Shown here: piece after piece, positions 52,182-61,232 of the stretch | Layout of the letters: each line of letters opens with the position of its first letter | Numbering within the stretch: the stretch's first letter is position 1 | From: CAVVXX01 sp052389895 | Lineage (GTDB): Bacteria > Pseudomonadota > Alphaproteobacteria > Micropepsales > Micropepsaceae | Direction of reading: 5' to 3' | NCBI GenBank assembly: GCA_052389895.1 | Contig: JBQTHM010000017.1 | Span: 6,404-70,403, forward strand | Length of the DNA: 64,000 bases | The notes under the pieces: model-generated | The model's input: only the letters and a program-made list of their open reading frames with translations | Databases searched by the model: none | What the model was told of the DNA's origin: nothing | Program-made: the position numbers and the translations under genes

Positions 52182-54017
52182 ATGCGTCCGTTCTGGAAGT
52201 GGTTTTTGGCTGTTCTGGCGGCCGTCGTGCTTGTTGCAGGCTATGCGGGTTACCGCACTGTTTGGGGCAAGCCCTTCAGCTTCAACATGCTGCTCGACCG
52301 CCAGGCGGCGTTCTTCCTGCTGGAAAATCCGCAGACATTGACCGGCCTCGGACTCGTTGACGGCACCTGGCTGGACTTCCACAGCGGCAAGCTGGACGAA
52401 TACTCGCTTGAAAAGCGCGAGCGCGATAACGACCGCCTGCGGGGCTACGTCGCGGAAATCAAGGAGTGGGATCGCGACCGGCTCGATCCGCAGGAGCAAC
52501 TCTCTTACGACATCGCGCTCTATTTTTATGAGACGCAACTCGGCTACGAGAAATTCGACTGGCTGGGCGCAAACGGGGATCTTTATCCGACCAACCAATT
52601 CTTTGGCATTCACACGGGCCTGCCCGATTTCCTTTCGTTCTCACATGTAGTGCGCAATGCCAAGACAGCGCGTAACTACGTCGAGCGCATGAGGGCGATC
52701 GGGGCGGTGATCGATAATGCGAACGCCGACGTCGCCCGCCAGGCCTCGCTCGGTATTGTGCCTCCCGACTTCTCGATCGACAAAACCATCGAGCAGATCA
52801 ACAACTTTCTTGCGCCAAAGCCGGAAGAGCATCCGCTGGTCACGGGACTTGCGGAAAAAATGGCGAAGCTCGAAGACCTCGACGCAGAGGAAAAGGACGA
52901 GCTAAAGGCGGACGCCGCGGCGGCCTTGCGCGACAGCGTGTATCCGGCCTACCGGCGGCTGCTCGAGCGCGAGAAAGAGCTACGCACCAAGGCCACGCAC
53001 CAGGCGGGCGTCTGGCGGCTTCCGAATGGCGCCGAGTACTACGCGGCACGCCTGCGCGACAATACGACAACCGACATGACGGCCGACGAGATTCACGATT
53101 ATGGGCTCTCGGAGGTCACGCGCATCACCACCGAAATGGACGCGCTACTGAAATCGGAGGGGCTGACGGAAGGAACCGTCGGCGAACGTGTCAACAAGCT
53201 CAATTCCCATCCGCGCTATGCGTACAAGAACACGGAAGAAGACCGCCAGCGGCTGCTGCAGCAATACCGCGACGATATTGCGCGGGCGACAAAAGCGGCC
53301 CCGCAATACTTCGCCAAACTGCCCAAGGCGCCGATGGAAGTCCGCGCCGTGCCCAAGTACGCCGAACAAGGCGCGGCGGGCGCCTACTACAACGCGCCGG
53401 CCCTCGACGGCACGCGCCCCGGCATCGTGTTCGTGAACCTTCGTGATGTGTCGGAAAATCCATCATGGGCCAACACGACCACGGCCTTCCACGAAGGAAT
53501 TCCCGGCCATCACTTCCAAATTGCCCTGGCGCAGGAAATCGAAGGTCTGCCGCTGCTCCGCCGCGTGGCGACGCCCTCGGCCTTCGCCGAAGGCTGGGCG
53601 CTTTATTCCGAACGGCTCTCCAAGGAAATGGGCATGTACGAACGCAATCCGTTCGGCGATCTGGGCCGGTTGCGCGACGAGCTGTTCCGCGCGGTGCGCC
53701 TCGTTGTGGACACAGGGATGCATACAAAGCGTTGGACGCGCGAGCAGGCCATCGACTACATGATGAAAACGACCGGCATGGGCGAAAAGGACGTCACGGC
53801 CGAGATCGAACGCTACGTCGTGTGGCCGGGCCAGGCGTGCGCATACAAGATCGGGATGAAGCAGATCATGGATCTGCGCGCGCGCGCCGAAGCGGAGCTC
53901 GGCAGCAAATTCGATCTGCGCGAGTTCCACTCGGTTGTTTTGCTTAATGGCGGTATGCCCTTGGGCGTGCTGGAACAATCCGTGAGCCGCTGGATCGCGG
54001 AACAAAAGGCAACATAG
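52182..54017 (+). CDS. DUF885-family metallopeptidase-like protein, membrane-anchored
   Basis: 611 residues from the ATG at 52182, preceded by GAAGGTGG; the open frame back to 52092 lacks support. N-terminal membrane segment (about 6-25), then a mostly helical DUF885 domain. The zinc motif H-E-G-I-P-G-H-H (HExxxGH) lies near 444, with a further Glu in F-A-E-G-W-A-L-Y-S-E about 35 residues on. The family includes periplasmic dipeptidyl carboxypeptidase-like enzymes of undetermined specificity. A second, Tat-exported DUF885 gene is at 58216-60003 on the other strand; the two are only distantly similar in sequence. Confidence 0.88.
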   Translation: MRPFWKWFLAVLAAVVLVAGYAGYRTVWGKPFSFNMLLDRQAAFFLLENPQTLTGLGLVDGTWLDFHSGKLDEYSLEKRERDNDRLRGYVAEIKEWDRDRLDPQEQLSYDIALYFYETQLGYEKFDWLGANGDLYPTNQFFGIHTGLPDFLSFSHVVRNAKTARNYVERMRAIGAVIDNANADVARQASLGIVPPDFSIDKTIEQINNFLAPKPEEHPLVTGLAEKMAKLEDLDAEEKDELKADAAAALRDSVYPAYRRLLEREKELRTKATHQAGVWRLPNGAEYYAARLRDNTTTDMTADEIHDYGLSEVTRITTEMDALLKSEGLTEGTVGERVNKLNSHPRYAYKNTEEDRQRLLQQYRDDIARATKAAPQYFAKLPKAPMEVRAVPKYAEQGAAGAYYNAPALDGTRPGIVFVNLRDVSENPSWANTTTAFHEGIPGHHFQIALAQEIEGLPLLRRVATPSAFAEGWALYSERLSKEMGMYERNPFGDLGRLRDELFRAVRLVVDTGMHTKRWTREQAIDYMMKTTGMGEKDVTAEIERYVVWPGQACAYKIGMKQIMDLRARAEAELGSKFDLREFHSVVLLNGGMPLGVLEQSVSRWIAEQKAT

Positions 54018-54098
54018 AGCTAAGTTCTGCCCGTACCCCTTTGCCTGGCGCGCCAACGCGATTTAGCCTTGGGTGCGCCGTTGAGCACGGGGGGTGTC

Positions 54099-54941
54099 AT
54101 GTGGAGCGCAAAGGCCGCTATTGCAGCTAGCATTGTCGTCGCATTTGCCGTGGCGCCAGCGTGGGCGGAGGAGCAGCGCGGGCAGCAATTCGCGTATTTC
54201 CATACGACGAACATTTTCAAGACAGGCCTGCGCGGTTCGCAGGTGATCGCACTAACCTTCGACGATGGCCCGAGCCCGCATACACCCAAGATCCTCGAGG
54301 CATTGCGCCGTTACAATGTGCCGGCGACGTTTTTCATCGTCGGCAATATGGCGAAGCTTTATCCGGACGTTCTCTGGGAGATAGCAGCCGACGGGCATCT
54401 GCTCGCCAATCACTCCGGCTCGCACAAGTCACTTTCGCGCAAACGGTATGGCAACAACCCGGAGCTGCTCATCAAGGAATTGCGCGAGGTGCACGATTAT
54501 ATTGCGCCATACATGTTGCCTGGTGACACGCTGTTTTTCCGCGCCCCTTACGGCGCCTGGCGTGCGGCGCGCGCCGATACGCTGAACGCAGATCCCGTCC
54601 TGAAGCACTACATCGGCCCGGTCTTTTGGGATGTCGGGGGCGCCACCTATGTGGACGACGGCTGGGTTATCGCTTCCGCCGACTGGGATTGCTGGCATCG
54701 CGGTTGGAAAGCGCAAACATGCGCCAAAGGCTATTTGCGCGAAATCGACCGCAAGGGCGGCGGCGTCGTGCTTATGCACTCCCTTGTCCCCAGATCGGCG
54801 CAACTCGTGGATGAGGTAGTGCCCGTGCTTTTAGAGCAGGGCTATCATTTCGTGCGTCTTGACCAGGTGCACGAGTTCGATCGCTACCGCACGCCGATCG
54901 AGCCTTCGGAACCCGTCATTGCCATGCGGGGTGGGCAATAG
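54099..54941 (+). CDS. Exported polysaccharide deacetylase (NodB-homology, CE4)
   Basis: 280 residues from the ATG at 54099, with a signal peptide cut near A-W-A (about 22). NodB motifs: T-F-D-D-G-P-S-P-H-T-P near 55 (catalytic and metal Asp), N-H-S-G-S-H near 106 (metal histidines), R-A-P-Y-G-A-W near 150 and V-L-M-H-S near 235. It removes N- or O-acetyl groups from chitin-like, peptidoglycan or exopolysaccharide chains in the envelope. The substrate cannot be told. Closely followed by the CFA-like methyltransferase gene. Confidence 0.92.
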   Translation: MWSAKAAIAASIVVAFAVAPAWAEEQRGQQFAYFHTTNIFKTGLRGSQVIALTFDDGPSPHTPKILEALRRYNVPATFFIVGNMAKLYPDVLWEIAADGHLLANHSGSHKSLSRKRYGNNPELLIKELREVHDYIAPYMLPGDTLFFRAPYGAWRAARADTLNADPVLKHYIGPVFWDVGGATYVDDGWVIASADWDCWHRGWKAQTCAKGYLREIDRKGGGVVLMHSLVPRSAQLVDEVVPVLLEQGYHFVRLDQVHEFDRYRTPIEPSEPVIAMRGGQ

Positions 54942-54989
54942 CGCCGGCACCCGTGCTATGTTTGGCCCGGCAAACGATTGGGGGTCGCA

Positions 54990-56186
54990 ATGAGCGAAGG
55001 GCAGAGCGTACTGCGCGAAAGCATGGGCGTCGCGCGCGAAGGCGCGATGACACGCTCGCTGCTAGGGCGCTTTGCCAAACAGTTTGCCGATAGCCCGATC
55101 TCGTTCGATGTGCGCTTGCCGGGCGGCGGGGTACAGCATTTCGGCCCCGGTACGGCGTCCTTCCACGTTGTGTTGAAGAACAAGAACGGGCTGCGCGCGC
55201 TGGCGAGCCTGGATGAGGGCCGCGTAGGAGACGCTTATCTCGCCGGCGACATCGATCTGGACGGCGACATGCTGGCGCCCTTCGCTCTGCGCAAATCCAT
55301 GAAGGATTTTCATCCGCTGGTGGAAACTTGGCGTTATGTACAGCCTTTTTTCTTCGGCCAGGTGCACACCAACAAGCAGGCTATTTCGGCGCATTACGAT
55401 ATAGACGCGGATTTCTTCTTGGCGTTCCTGGATCCGAAGACGCCGTGCTACACCCAGGGCGTCTACGAGAGCGACAACGAGACGCTCGACGTCGCCACGC
55501 TGCGCAAATTCGATTATGCCTATGAAAAATGCCGTCTCAAGCGCGGTGACCACATTCTGGAAATCGGTCCCGGCTGGGGCGCGTGGTTCGAGTATGCCGC
55601 GCGCCGTGGCGTAAAATGCACCGGTATCTCGATTTCCCAGGCCTCAATTGATTATCTGAACGGACGCGCAAGGCAGCTCGGCTACGATTGGAAACTGATC
55701 TATTCCGATCTGCTCGCCTACCAGACCGATACGAAATACGACTCCATCGTGATCATGGGCGTCATTGAGCATCTGCCCGATTACCATGCCGTGCTTTCGA
55801 AATTCGTGTCGCTGCTGAAGCCCGGCGGCCGGATTTTTCTCGACGGCAGCGCCTGCCGCAAGAAGTACGAGCTGTCATCCTACATGGTGAAATACATTTA
55901 TGGCGGCAATCATTCGTTTCTCGTGCTGCACGATTTCCTCGACAAACTGGCGAAGCTGCCGCTCGAGGTCGAAGAGATTTACAGCGACCGGCACAGTTAC
56001 TTTCTCACGTTTCAGCAGTGGGCGCGCAATTTCGACGCCAATCGCGAAGCAGTCATCGGCAAGTTCGGCGAATTCAATTACCGGCGCTTCCGCCTCTATC
56101 TCTGGGGCGCGGCATACGAGTTTCTCAGCCACAGCCTCGACTGCTACCGGATGATCATCCGCTATCCGGAAGACCGCCCACGCTAA
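54990..56186 (+). CDS. Cyclopropane-fatty-acid-synthase-like SAM methyltransferase
   Basis: 398 residues from the ATG at 54990. It has the N-terminal CFA-synthase lipid-binding region (about 30-130: G-D-A-Y-L-A-G-D-I-D-L-D-G-D), S-A-H-Y-D-I-D-A-D-F-F near 137, and the SAM site L-E-I-G-P-G-W-G-A-W near 195. I-M-G-V-I-E-H-L-P-D-Y near 255 and C-Y-T-Q-G-V-Y near 155 are also family-typical. It probably alkylates unsaturated acyl chains of phospholipids in the inner membrane. The stop overlaps that of the convergent Crp gene in CTAA. Confidence 0.9.
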   Translation: MSEGQSVLRESMGVAREGAMTRSLLGRFAKQFADSPISFDVRLPGGGVQHFGPGTASFHVVLKNKNGLRALASLDEGRVGDAYLAGDIDLDGDMLAPFALRKSMKDFHPLVETWRYVQPFFFGQVHTNKQAISAHYDIDADFFLAFLDPKTPCYTQGVYESDNETLDVATLRKFDYAYEKCRLKRGDHILEIGPGWGAWFEYAARRGVKCTGISISQASIDYLNGRARQLGYDWKLIYSDLLAYQTDTKYDSIVIMGVIEHLPDYHAVLSKFVSLLKPGGRIFLDGSACRKKYELSSYMVKYIYGGNHSFLVLHDFLDKLAKLPLEVEEIYSDRHSYFLTFQQWARNFDANREAVIGKFGEFNYRRFRLYLWGAAYEFLSHSLDCYRMIIRYPEDRPR

Positions 56187-56914
56187 GCATAGGCGCTGCG
56201 GCGTTTGGTTTGCACCGCGAGCCGGCTTAAGTGCTGCCGTATCACCTCGTAGCATTCGCACGCGCATTCCACGAGTCCAGCACGATCGACGATTTCAATG
56301 ACTCCACGGCGATACTTGACGTGGCCGCGTTTCTGCAGCAGGCGTGCTGCAAGTGTTACGCTTGTCCGTTGTACGCCAAGCACTTGCGATAGAAGTTCCT
56401 GAGTAAGCGGAACGATATTGCTGTCCGTGCTGTCTAGTGTATGCAGCAACCAGCGGCAAAGGCGCTGCTCAATGGAGTGCAACGCATTGCATGCCGCCGC
56501 TTGTTGCGCCTGCGCCAACGCGACTTCGTTGCTGCGAAGCACAAGATCCTTGAGCCTGCTGCTCTGCGCCAGCGTGCCGCCGAGTTCTGACGCGCCAATC
56601 TGCGAAGCCGTGCCGGCTACCTGGACTACGGCCCGATTGGACGCGCGCCATTGTCCTAGTCCGGCCATGCCGCCCAGCATTCCTTCGTTGCCGACCGCTA
56701 TCGTCTCGACGCCGCGGCCATCGCGCATGATCGCCAACACGGAAATCATTCCGCTGTGCGGAAAATAAACATGCCGCACGAGCTCACCTTGCTCTTGCAG
56801 AATGGCTCCAAGCTTGAGGGGGACTTCGACCAAGTGAGGAGCGAGAAGAGCCAGGTCCGATGCATGCAGCGCCGCAAGCAAGCGGTTTTTCTTTTCACGA
56901 ATGTTGTTGGGCAA
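56183..56914 (-). CDS. Crp/Fnr-family transcription regulator
   Basis: 243 residues. A cyclic-nucleotide-binding-type sensor domain (about 15-130; H-V-Y-F-P-H-S-G-M-I-S-V-L near 48) precedes a C-terminal winged helix (about 150-220; L-T-Q-E-L-L-S-Q-V-L-G-V-Q-R-T-S-V-T is the recognition helix region). The N-terminal cysteines of oxygen-sensing FNR are missing, so it is not a classical Fe-S FNR. The group with F-P-H-S-G-M-I-S is typically of unknown ligand. A 9-bp inverted repeat 40-88 bases upstream of the ATG may be its own site. Divergent from a histidine kinase gene. Confidence 0.9.
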   Translation of the reverse strand: MPNNIREKKNRLLAALHASDLALLAPHLVEVPLKLGAILQEQGELVRHVYFPHSGMISVLAIMRDGRGVETIAVGNEGMLGGMAGLGQWRASNRAVVQVAGTASQIGASELGGTLAQSSRLKDLVLRSNEVALAQAQQAAACNALHSIEQRLCRWLLHTLDSTDSNIVPLTQELLSQVLGVQRTSVTLAARLLQKRGHVKYRRGVIEIVDRAGLVECACECYEVIRQHLSRLAVQTKRRSAYA

Positions 56915-56953
56915 TAGGGAAGAGCCTCGTTTTTGGACGGAATGCAGAAAAAC

Positions 56954-57002
56954 CGCGATTCCGCCTCGCCCTCCTGTGGAGATGCCCCAAAGTGGAATCG
57001 CG
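56954..57002. promoter_or_regulatory. 9-bp inverted repeat in the crp/histidine-kinase intergenic region
   Basis: CGCGATTCC (56954-56962) and GGAATCGCG (56994-57002), perfect, 31 bases apart, in the 235-base divergent region. Each arm contains a GANTC site. A small CTCC/GGAG hairpin lies between them. Could be paired operator halves or an RNA stem; no regulator is assigned. A possible -10 TATACT for the kinase is at 57073-57078 without a good -35. Confidence 0.4.
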
Positions 57003-57149
57003 CGAATAATTGTTTGGTTCCCTGCAAAAAAGGTCTGTCCGATAGCCGACTTACGCGGGGGTCGCCCGGGGTTATACTGTCAACTTGTGTAGTGGACAGA
57101 CACGCCGCCCGTAAGCGACGTAAACCGACGGCAAGGCGGGAGCGGCCTC

Positions 57150-58211
57150 GTGAACAAGTGGCTGTGGAAGGTATGGCGCCAGGGCCTTCGCCCCGGATCG
57201 CCGGAAGCGTACCTGTTCGCGATCCTGTGCGTCGGGATTGCGACGACGGTTCGCGCAGCGTTCGGCCTCCTCGAGCAGGATATCATTCCCTTCGCCACCT
57301 ATTTTCCGGCCGTGCTGTTCGCGACACTGATCGGCGGCCTCGAAGCGGGCGCACTTGCCATTGTGCTCAGCGCCCTGATCGGATGGTACGTTTTTGTGCC
57401 GTCCTACATCTCTACTCACGCACCTGACGCGAGCGCCTTCTTCAGTGGAATCATATTTCTGGCGACCGCCACGATTATTCTGTGGGGCGCCAACGGTTAT
57501 CGGCAGCTGCTGCGCCGCCTCGATGAAGAGGAACATTTTCGCAACCTTGCCATCGAAGAACTTGGACACCGGCTGAAGAACAAGCTGGCGTCTGTGTACG
57601 CGATCATGGGGCACGAGTTGCGCGAGCAGAAAGAGACATGGGATCGCGTCGAGGGGAGGCTGCGCGCCCTCGCCGCTGCTGATGAACTCATTTTCAAGTC
57701 GGGCGACGAGCGCGCCGACATGCGCGAGGTCCTTAGTTTGGGGATTACGCCTTACGATGCAGCGCGTGTCTCATTGGTAGGTGACGATTTGTCGTTGCCG
57801 GAACGGCTCGCCACCGTGGTCGCCCTTCTTGTTCATGAGCTTGTCACCAACGCAGTGAAATATGGCGCGCTTTCCAACGGGCAGGGGGGCGTCACCGTTT
57901 CGTGGCGCGCTGCGAACGGCCGAGTAGAAATGGATTGGATCGAGTCCGGCGGTCCAATAGTGCGTTCGCCCATCCATCGCGGCTTTGGCGCGGCGCTGCT
58001 GGAACGCGCGCTCGAGCCGTTCCAAGGTTATACCGAATTGCAATTCGATGTGGACGGCCTCAAATGCAGGCTGTCGTTCGCACTGACAATTGGCGTAACT
58101 GAAAGGCCGCAGCCCATGGCCCGGCCACGGCGGTTTCAATGGCCGCGCATGAAATCCGCACGGCAGCGTGGCGGCGGCCCGGTTTTGCTTGACGCTGGCG
58201 TCTTGGCTTAG
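57150..58211 (+). CDS. Membrane sensor histidine kinase, DUF4118 plus HWE/HisKA_2
   Basis: 353 residues from a GTG at 57150 with GGGAG upstream. Residues about 20-115 form three to four closely spaced membrane helices of the DUF4118 type (as in KdpD). The phosphoacceptor region E-E-L-G-H-R-L-K-N-K-L-A lies near 137-148, and the ATPase N box H-E-L-V-T-N-A-V-K-Y-G-A-L-S near 228. These are of the HWE/HisKA_2 group common in alphaproteobacterial light, redox and general-stress signalling. No response regulator gene is adjacent, so it is an orphan kinase here. Ends 4 bases from the convergent DUF885 gene. Confidence 0.9.
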   Translation: MNKWLWKVWRQGLRPGSPEAYLFAILCVGIATTVRAAFGLLEQDIIPFATYFPAVLFATLIGGLEAGALAIVLSALIGWYVFVPSYISTHAPDASAFFSGIIFLATATIILWGANGYRQLLRRLDEEEHFRNLAIEELGHRLKNKLASVYAIMGHELREQKETWDRVEGRLRALAAADELIFKSGDERADMREVLSLGITPYDAARVSLVGDDLSLPERLATVVALLVHELVTNAVKYGALSNGQGGVTVSWRAANGRVEMDWIESGGPIVRSPIHRGFGAALLERALEPFQGYTELQFDVDGLKCRLSFALTIGVTERPQPMARPRRFQWPRMKSARQRGGGPVLLDAGVLA

Positions 58212-58215
58212 CGCT

Positions 58216-60003
58216 TCAGCCGATCGCTTCGTCGAGCATCAGCGCGCGCGCGTAGCGCACAGGTGGAGAGCCAAACGACAGCACCGTGTCGTGGTAGTGC
58301 TTCAGATTGAACGATGCACCCCAGCGCTGTTCGGCTTCCTTGCGCAGGGCGGTGTGCTCTTCCTGGCCCACAAAATAAGTCGGCAGCTGCGCCGAGGTAA
58401 CGCTGGCGCGGATCCATTTGCCGGCCGCTTCGCGCTCTTGCTGGAAGGCGGTCACCGTCATAAGCTTCATTGCATCTTCGCGACTCATGCCTTCCACATG
58501 CACGCCGACATCCAGCAATGCGTTAACAACGGCGCGCAGGTTCAGCTTCAGGTGCACAAGCAGGTAAAGCGGATCGCGATCGAGATAGCCTGCTTCCGCC
58601 ATTACGTCCTGCGAATAGCAAGCCCAGCCCTCGACGAACGGCCCGGAATACAGCACCGAACGCAGGATCGAGGGATAGCGGTTTGCATGCCACAACTGCA
58701 CATAATGGCCGGGAACCGCTTCGTGGATAGTCACCTCGTGAATCCCCAGCGTGTTGTATTCACGCAGGAACGATTCCGCCTGCTCCGGTGTCCAGTCGTC
58801 CGGAATGGGCGAGACCGCGTACATCGTGCTCAGGCCCTTCTCCAACGGCCCCGGCGGGTCGCAATAGGCGACGGCCACGCCCCGCTGGAATTCCGGCATG
58901 ATGATGATCTTCAGCGGCGCGTCGGGCAGCGTGATCAAGTCCTTTTCGCGCACGAAGGCCGTTGCATGTTCCAGCGCCTTTTCGGCGGTGGGCACGACCT
59001 GATCGCGTGTGGGCCGCTGCGCATAGGCTAACTCGAGCGCGGCCTCGATTACATTCTGCTGTTGTTCGGGAGTAGGATTTCGCGGCGCCTTGGGCGCGCC
59101 TTTGCGCCCCTTCAGGGCCTTCTTGGCGATCTCGTACATCTCGGAGCGGATGCGCTTTACGGCTTCCTCGGCGCGCGACTTGATTTCTTGCCGGGTCAGG
59201 GGCGAATTGAGAGCGAAAGCGAGCTTCTGGTCGTAAAGCTTTTCGCCCAGGCGGAAATCACCCTTCGCATTTGGCAACAAGCTCTTGTCCAAATATTCCT
59301 GATGCCGGTTGACGGCGGCTTTCGCCGTGTCGATCGCCTTCTTGAAGCGCGCCTGCTGCGCCCGTGGCAGCTCGCCCGCATGCGGCGCAAGCAAGCCGTC
59401 GACCAGGCTGATGACGCCCTTGTTTTGTTTGGCCACCGTCTGCGCATGTACTTCCGGCACATGCTTGGCATCGAGATTGGTGCGGGCCTGCTCGTAGAAG
59501 CGCGGAAGCTTTTCCATGCGCGAAGTGGCCGAGCGCAAGCGGTCCGGCAGCGGGGCAAAGTCGCGCGCCACAAGCAGGTAAATCGCGGCGCCCGCCGAGT
59601 CGTTGTACGAGAGGGGATTCCATGCCCAGCTTTGCAGCACCTCGTCGTCCCAAATATCGTAGCGGAGTTCGTTCGTTAGAACCGCCGCGTCCACCTGGTT
59701 AGCGCGCGACAGCTGTGCGCGGTCGATGCTCTCCAGTTCCCTCAAATAAGTGCGCGACCAGCCGATGGCCGTCTTCCGGCCGCCTTCGCTTATGTCGTCA
59801 ATTTCACCATCGAAGCGGTGATCGCCGATTTGCGTTGCGCTGATGGGGGAAAGCTTCAGCGCGCCGTCCAGCCAGCGCTTGGTGGCGGAAGCGAAGCGCG
59901 CGTCTACGGCGCCCCCTTCGGCGGCGCGCGCGGAAAGGAGCGGCGTAAGTGCGGTGGCGCCCAAAAGTGCAACGGTCGTTCTGCGGGAAATCGGTCCGAG
60001 CAC
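58216..60003 (-). CDS. Tat-exported DUF885-family metallopeptidase-like protein
   Basis: 595 residues. The N-terminus I-S-R-R-T-T-V-A-L-L-G-A-T-A is a twin-arginine signal cut near A-R-A-A (28). The DUF885 domain has the zinc motif H-E-A-V-P-G-H-Y (HExxxGH) near 425 and the following Glu in F-V-E-G-W-A-C-Y-S-Q near 459. It has a longer insert rich in Lys/Arg near 300-325. It is the distant paralogue of the membrane-anchored 52182-54017 protein; the two differ in export route. Specificity unknown. Confidence 0.88.
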   Translation of the reverse strand: MLGPISRRTTVALLGATALTPLLSARAAEGGAVDARFASATKRWLDGALKLSPISATQIGDHRFDGEIDDISEGGRKTAIGWSRTYLRELESIDRAQLSRANQVDAAVLTNELRYDIWDDEVLQSWAWNPLSYNDSAGAAIYLLVARDFAPLPDRLRSATSRMEKLPRFYEQARTNLDAKHVPEVHAQTVAKQNKGVISLVDGLLAPHAGELPRAQQARFKKAIDTAKAAVNRHQEYLDKSLLPNAKGDFRLGEKLYDQKLAFALNSPLTRQEIKSRAEEAVKRIRSEMYEIAKKALKGRKGAPKAPRNPTPEQQQNVIEAALELAYAQRPTRDQVVPTAEKALEHATAFVREKDLITLPDAPLKIIIMPEFQRGVAVAYCDPPGPLEKGLSTMYAVSPIPDDWTPEQAESFLREYNTLGIHEVTIHEAVPGHYVQLWHANRYPSILRSVLYSGPFVEGWACYSQDVMAEAGYLDRDPLYLLVHLKLNLRAVVNALLDVGVHVEGMSREDAMKLMTVTAFQQEREAAGKWIRASVTSAQLPTYFVGQEEHTALRKEAEQRWGASFNLKHYHDTVLSFGSPPVRYARALMLDEAIG

Positions 60004-60088
60004 GGGATACCTCGTCGGAAACGATGCGGGCAGAAGCGTCGGCCGAAGGCAGGCAAAAGATCAAGTGCCTGGCGGTCACACCGGGCGA

Positions 60089-61225
60089 CTATCGCCTCGA
60101 AAACCGTGCAAGCGAGAACAGCTTGAGGTCGAATGAAGTGGTCCCGCGCGTGACCATGTCGGCCAGGACTTCGCCCATGACACACGCAAATTTGAACCCG
60201 TGGCCGGAACAAGGCGACGCGACGATGACCTGCGGCAGCTCGGGCAGGCGGTCGACCACGAAATGGCCGTCGGAAACGTTGGTGAAAAGGCAGCTCTGCA
60301 TTTGCAGCGTAGGGCCTGCCGCATCGGGAAAAAATTCTTCGCAGGCGATACGGAGCAACGCTTCGTCACGTGTGCCGGGTGGGCACATCAAAGTATCTGC
60401 GTGTCCGGTTTCGTGCAAATGGCCGTAGACGCCTAGTTTGAATCCGGGCGTGCCCCAAACGGGCAACTGATAGCAAAGCCCCCTTTCGCTTTCGATGATA
60501 GAGACGGGAAAACTTCCGGGCTGGAACAATTCGGGCCGCTTCGGCTCGAACCAGCCCAGCACCTGGCGCTCGGCAACGGCGATGTCCTTCAGTTCCGGAA
60601 CAAAATCCCCGACCCAGGCGCCACAAGAAACAATAAGCTGCCCCGCTTCGTATGTGCTGTGCGCCGTATTCACTCGCACACGCTCTCCCGCGCGTTCCCA
60701 GGCCGTTATTGGTTCATTTTCATGAATTTCGGCGCCGCAGGCATGCGCAAGCGCGGCTTGCGCCGTTAATGCGCGTTCGCAAGCCACGAAACCGCCCTGC
60801 GGCTGGAACACGGCAACGAAATCATCGGGCAGCCGGAATCCAGGATAGCGGCGGCACAGCGCCCTTGCGTCTAGCAGCTCGTGATCGAGTCCGTGATTTC
60901 GGCAGGAACGAAGCGATCCTGTTATCAGCCCGCCCTGCGCCGTTCCTGCATCGACTCCGCCCGTGATGAACAAAAGTTGTTCGCCACAAGCGCGCTCCGT
61001 GTCACGCCACAATTCATACGCACGGCGAAGCAGTGGCACGTAATCCGGATGCTCGAAATAGGCCAGGCGGATGATCCGGTTCACGCCGTGCGAAGACCCG
61101 CGATCATGCGGAATGGAAAAGCGTTCAAGCCCCAGTACGCGCAGCCCGCGCTGTGCGACCCGCCAGCACGCCGCCGATCCGTGCGCGCCCACGCCCGCAA
61201 CGATCACGTCGTAAGTCTTGCTCAT
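60089..61225 (-). CDS. Monomeric sarcosine oxidase/N-methyltryptophan oxidase-like FAD enzyme
   Basis: 378 residues from the ATG at 61225 (MSKTYDVIVAGVGAHGSAAC). FAD motif G-V-G-A-H-G-S-A-A near 10-18, then R-G-S-S-H-G-V-N-R-I-I-R near 43, typical of the MSOX group. C-L-F-T-N-V-S-D-G-H-F near 318 supplies the Cys that binds flavin covalently in MSOX, and C-S-G-H-G-F-K-F-A lies near 347. It oxidises N-methyl amino acids or similar secondary amines, releasing H2O2. It begins 7 bases after the antiporter gene stop, so is likely co-transcribed with it. Confidence 0.9.
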   Translation of the reverse strand: MSKTYDVIVAGVGAHGSAACWRVAQRGLRVLGLERFSIPHDRGSSHGVNRIIRLAYFEHPDYVPLLRRAYELWRDTERACGEQLLFITGGVDAGTAQGGLITGSLRSCRNHGLDHELLDARALCRRYPGFRLPDDFVAVFQPQGGFVACERALTAQAALAHACGAEIHENEPITAWERAGERVRVNTAHSTYEAGQLIVSCGAWVGDFVPELKDIAVAERQVLGWFEPKRPELFQPGSFPVSIIESERGLCYQLPVWGTPGFKLGVYGHLHETGHADTLMCPPGTRDEALLRIACEEFFPDAAGPTLQMQSCLFTNVSDGHFVVDRLPELPQVIVASPCSGHGFKFACVMGEVLADMVTRGTTSFDLKLFSLARFSRR

Positions 61226-61232
61226 TCGCGCA

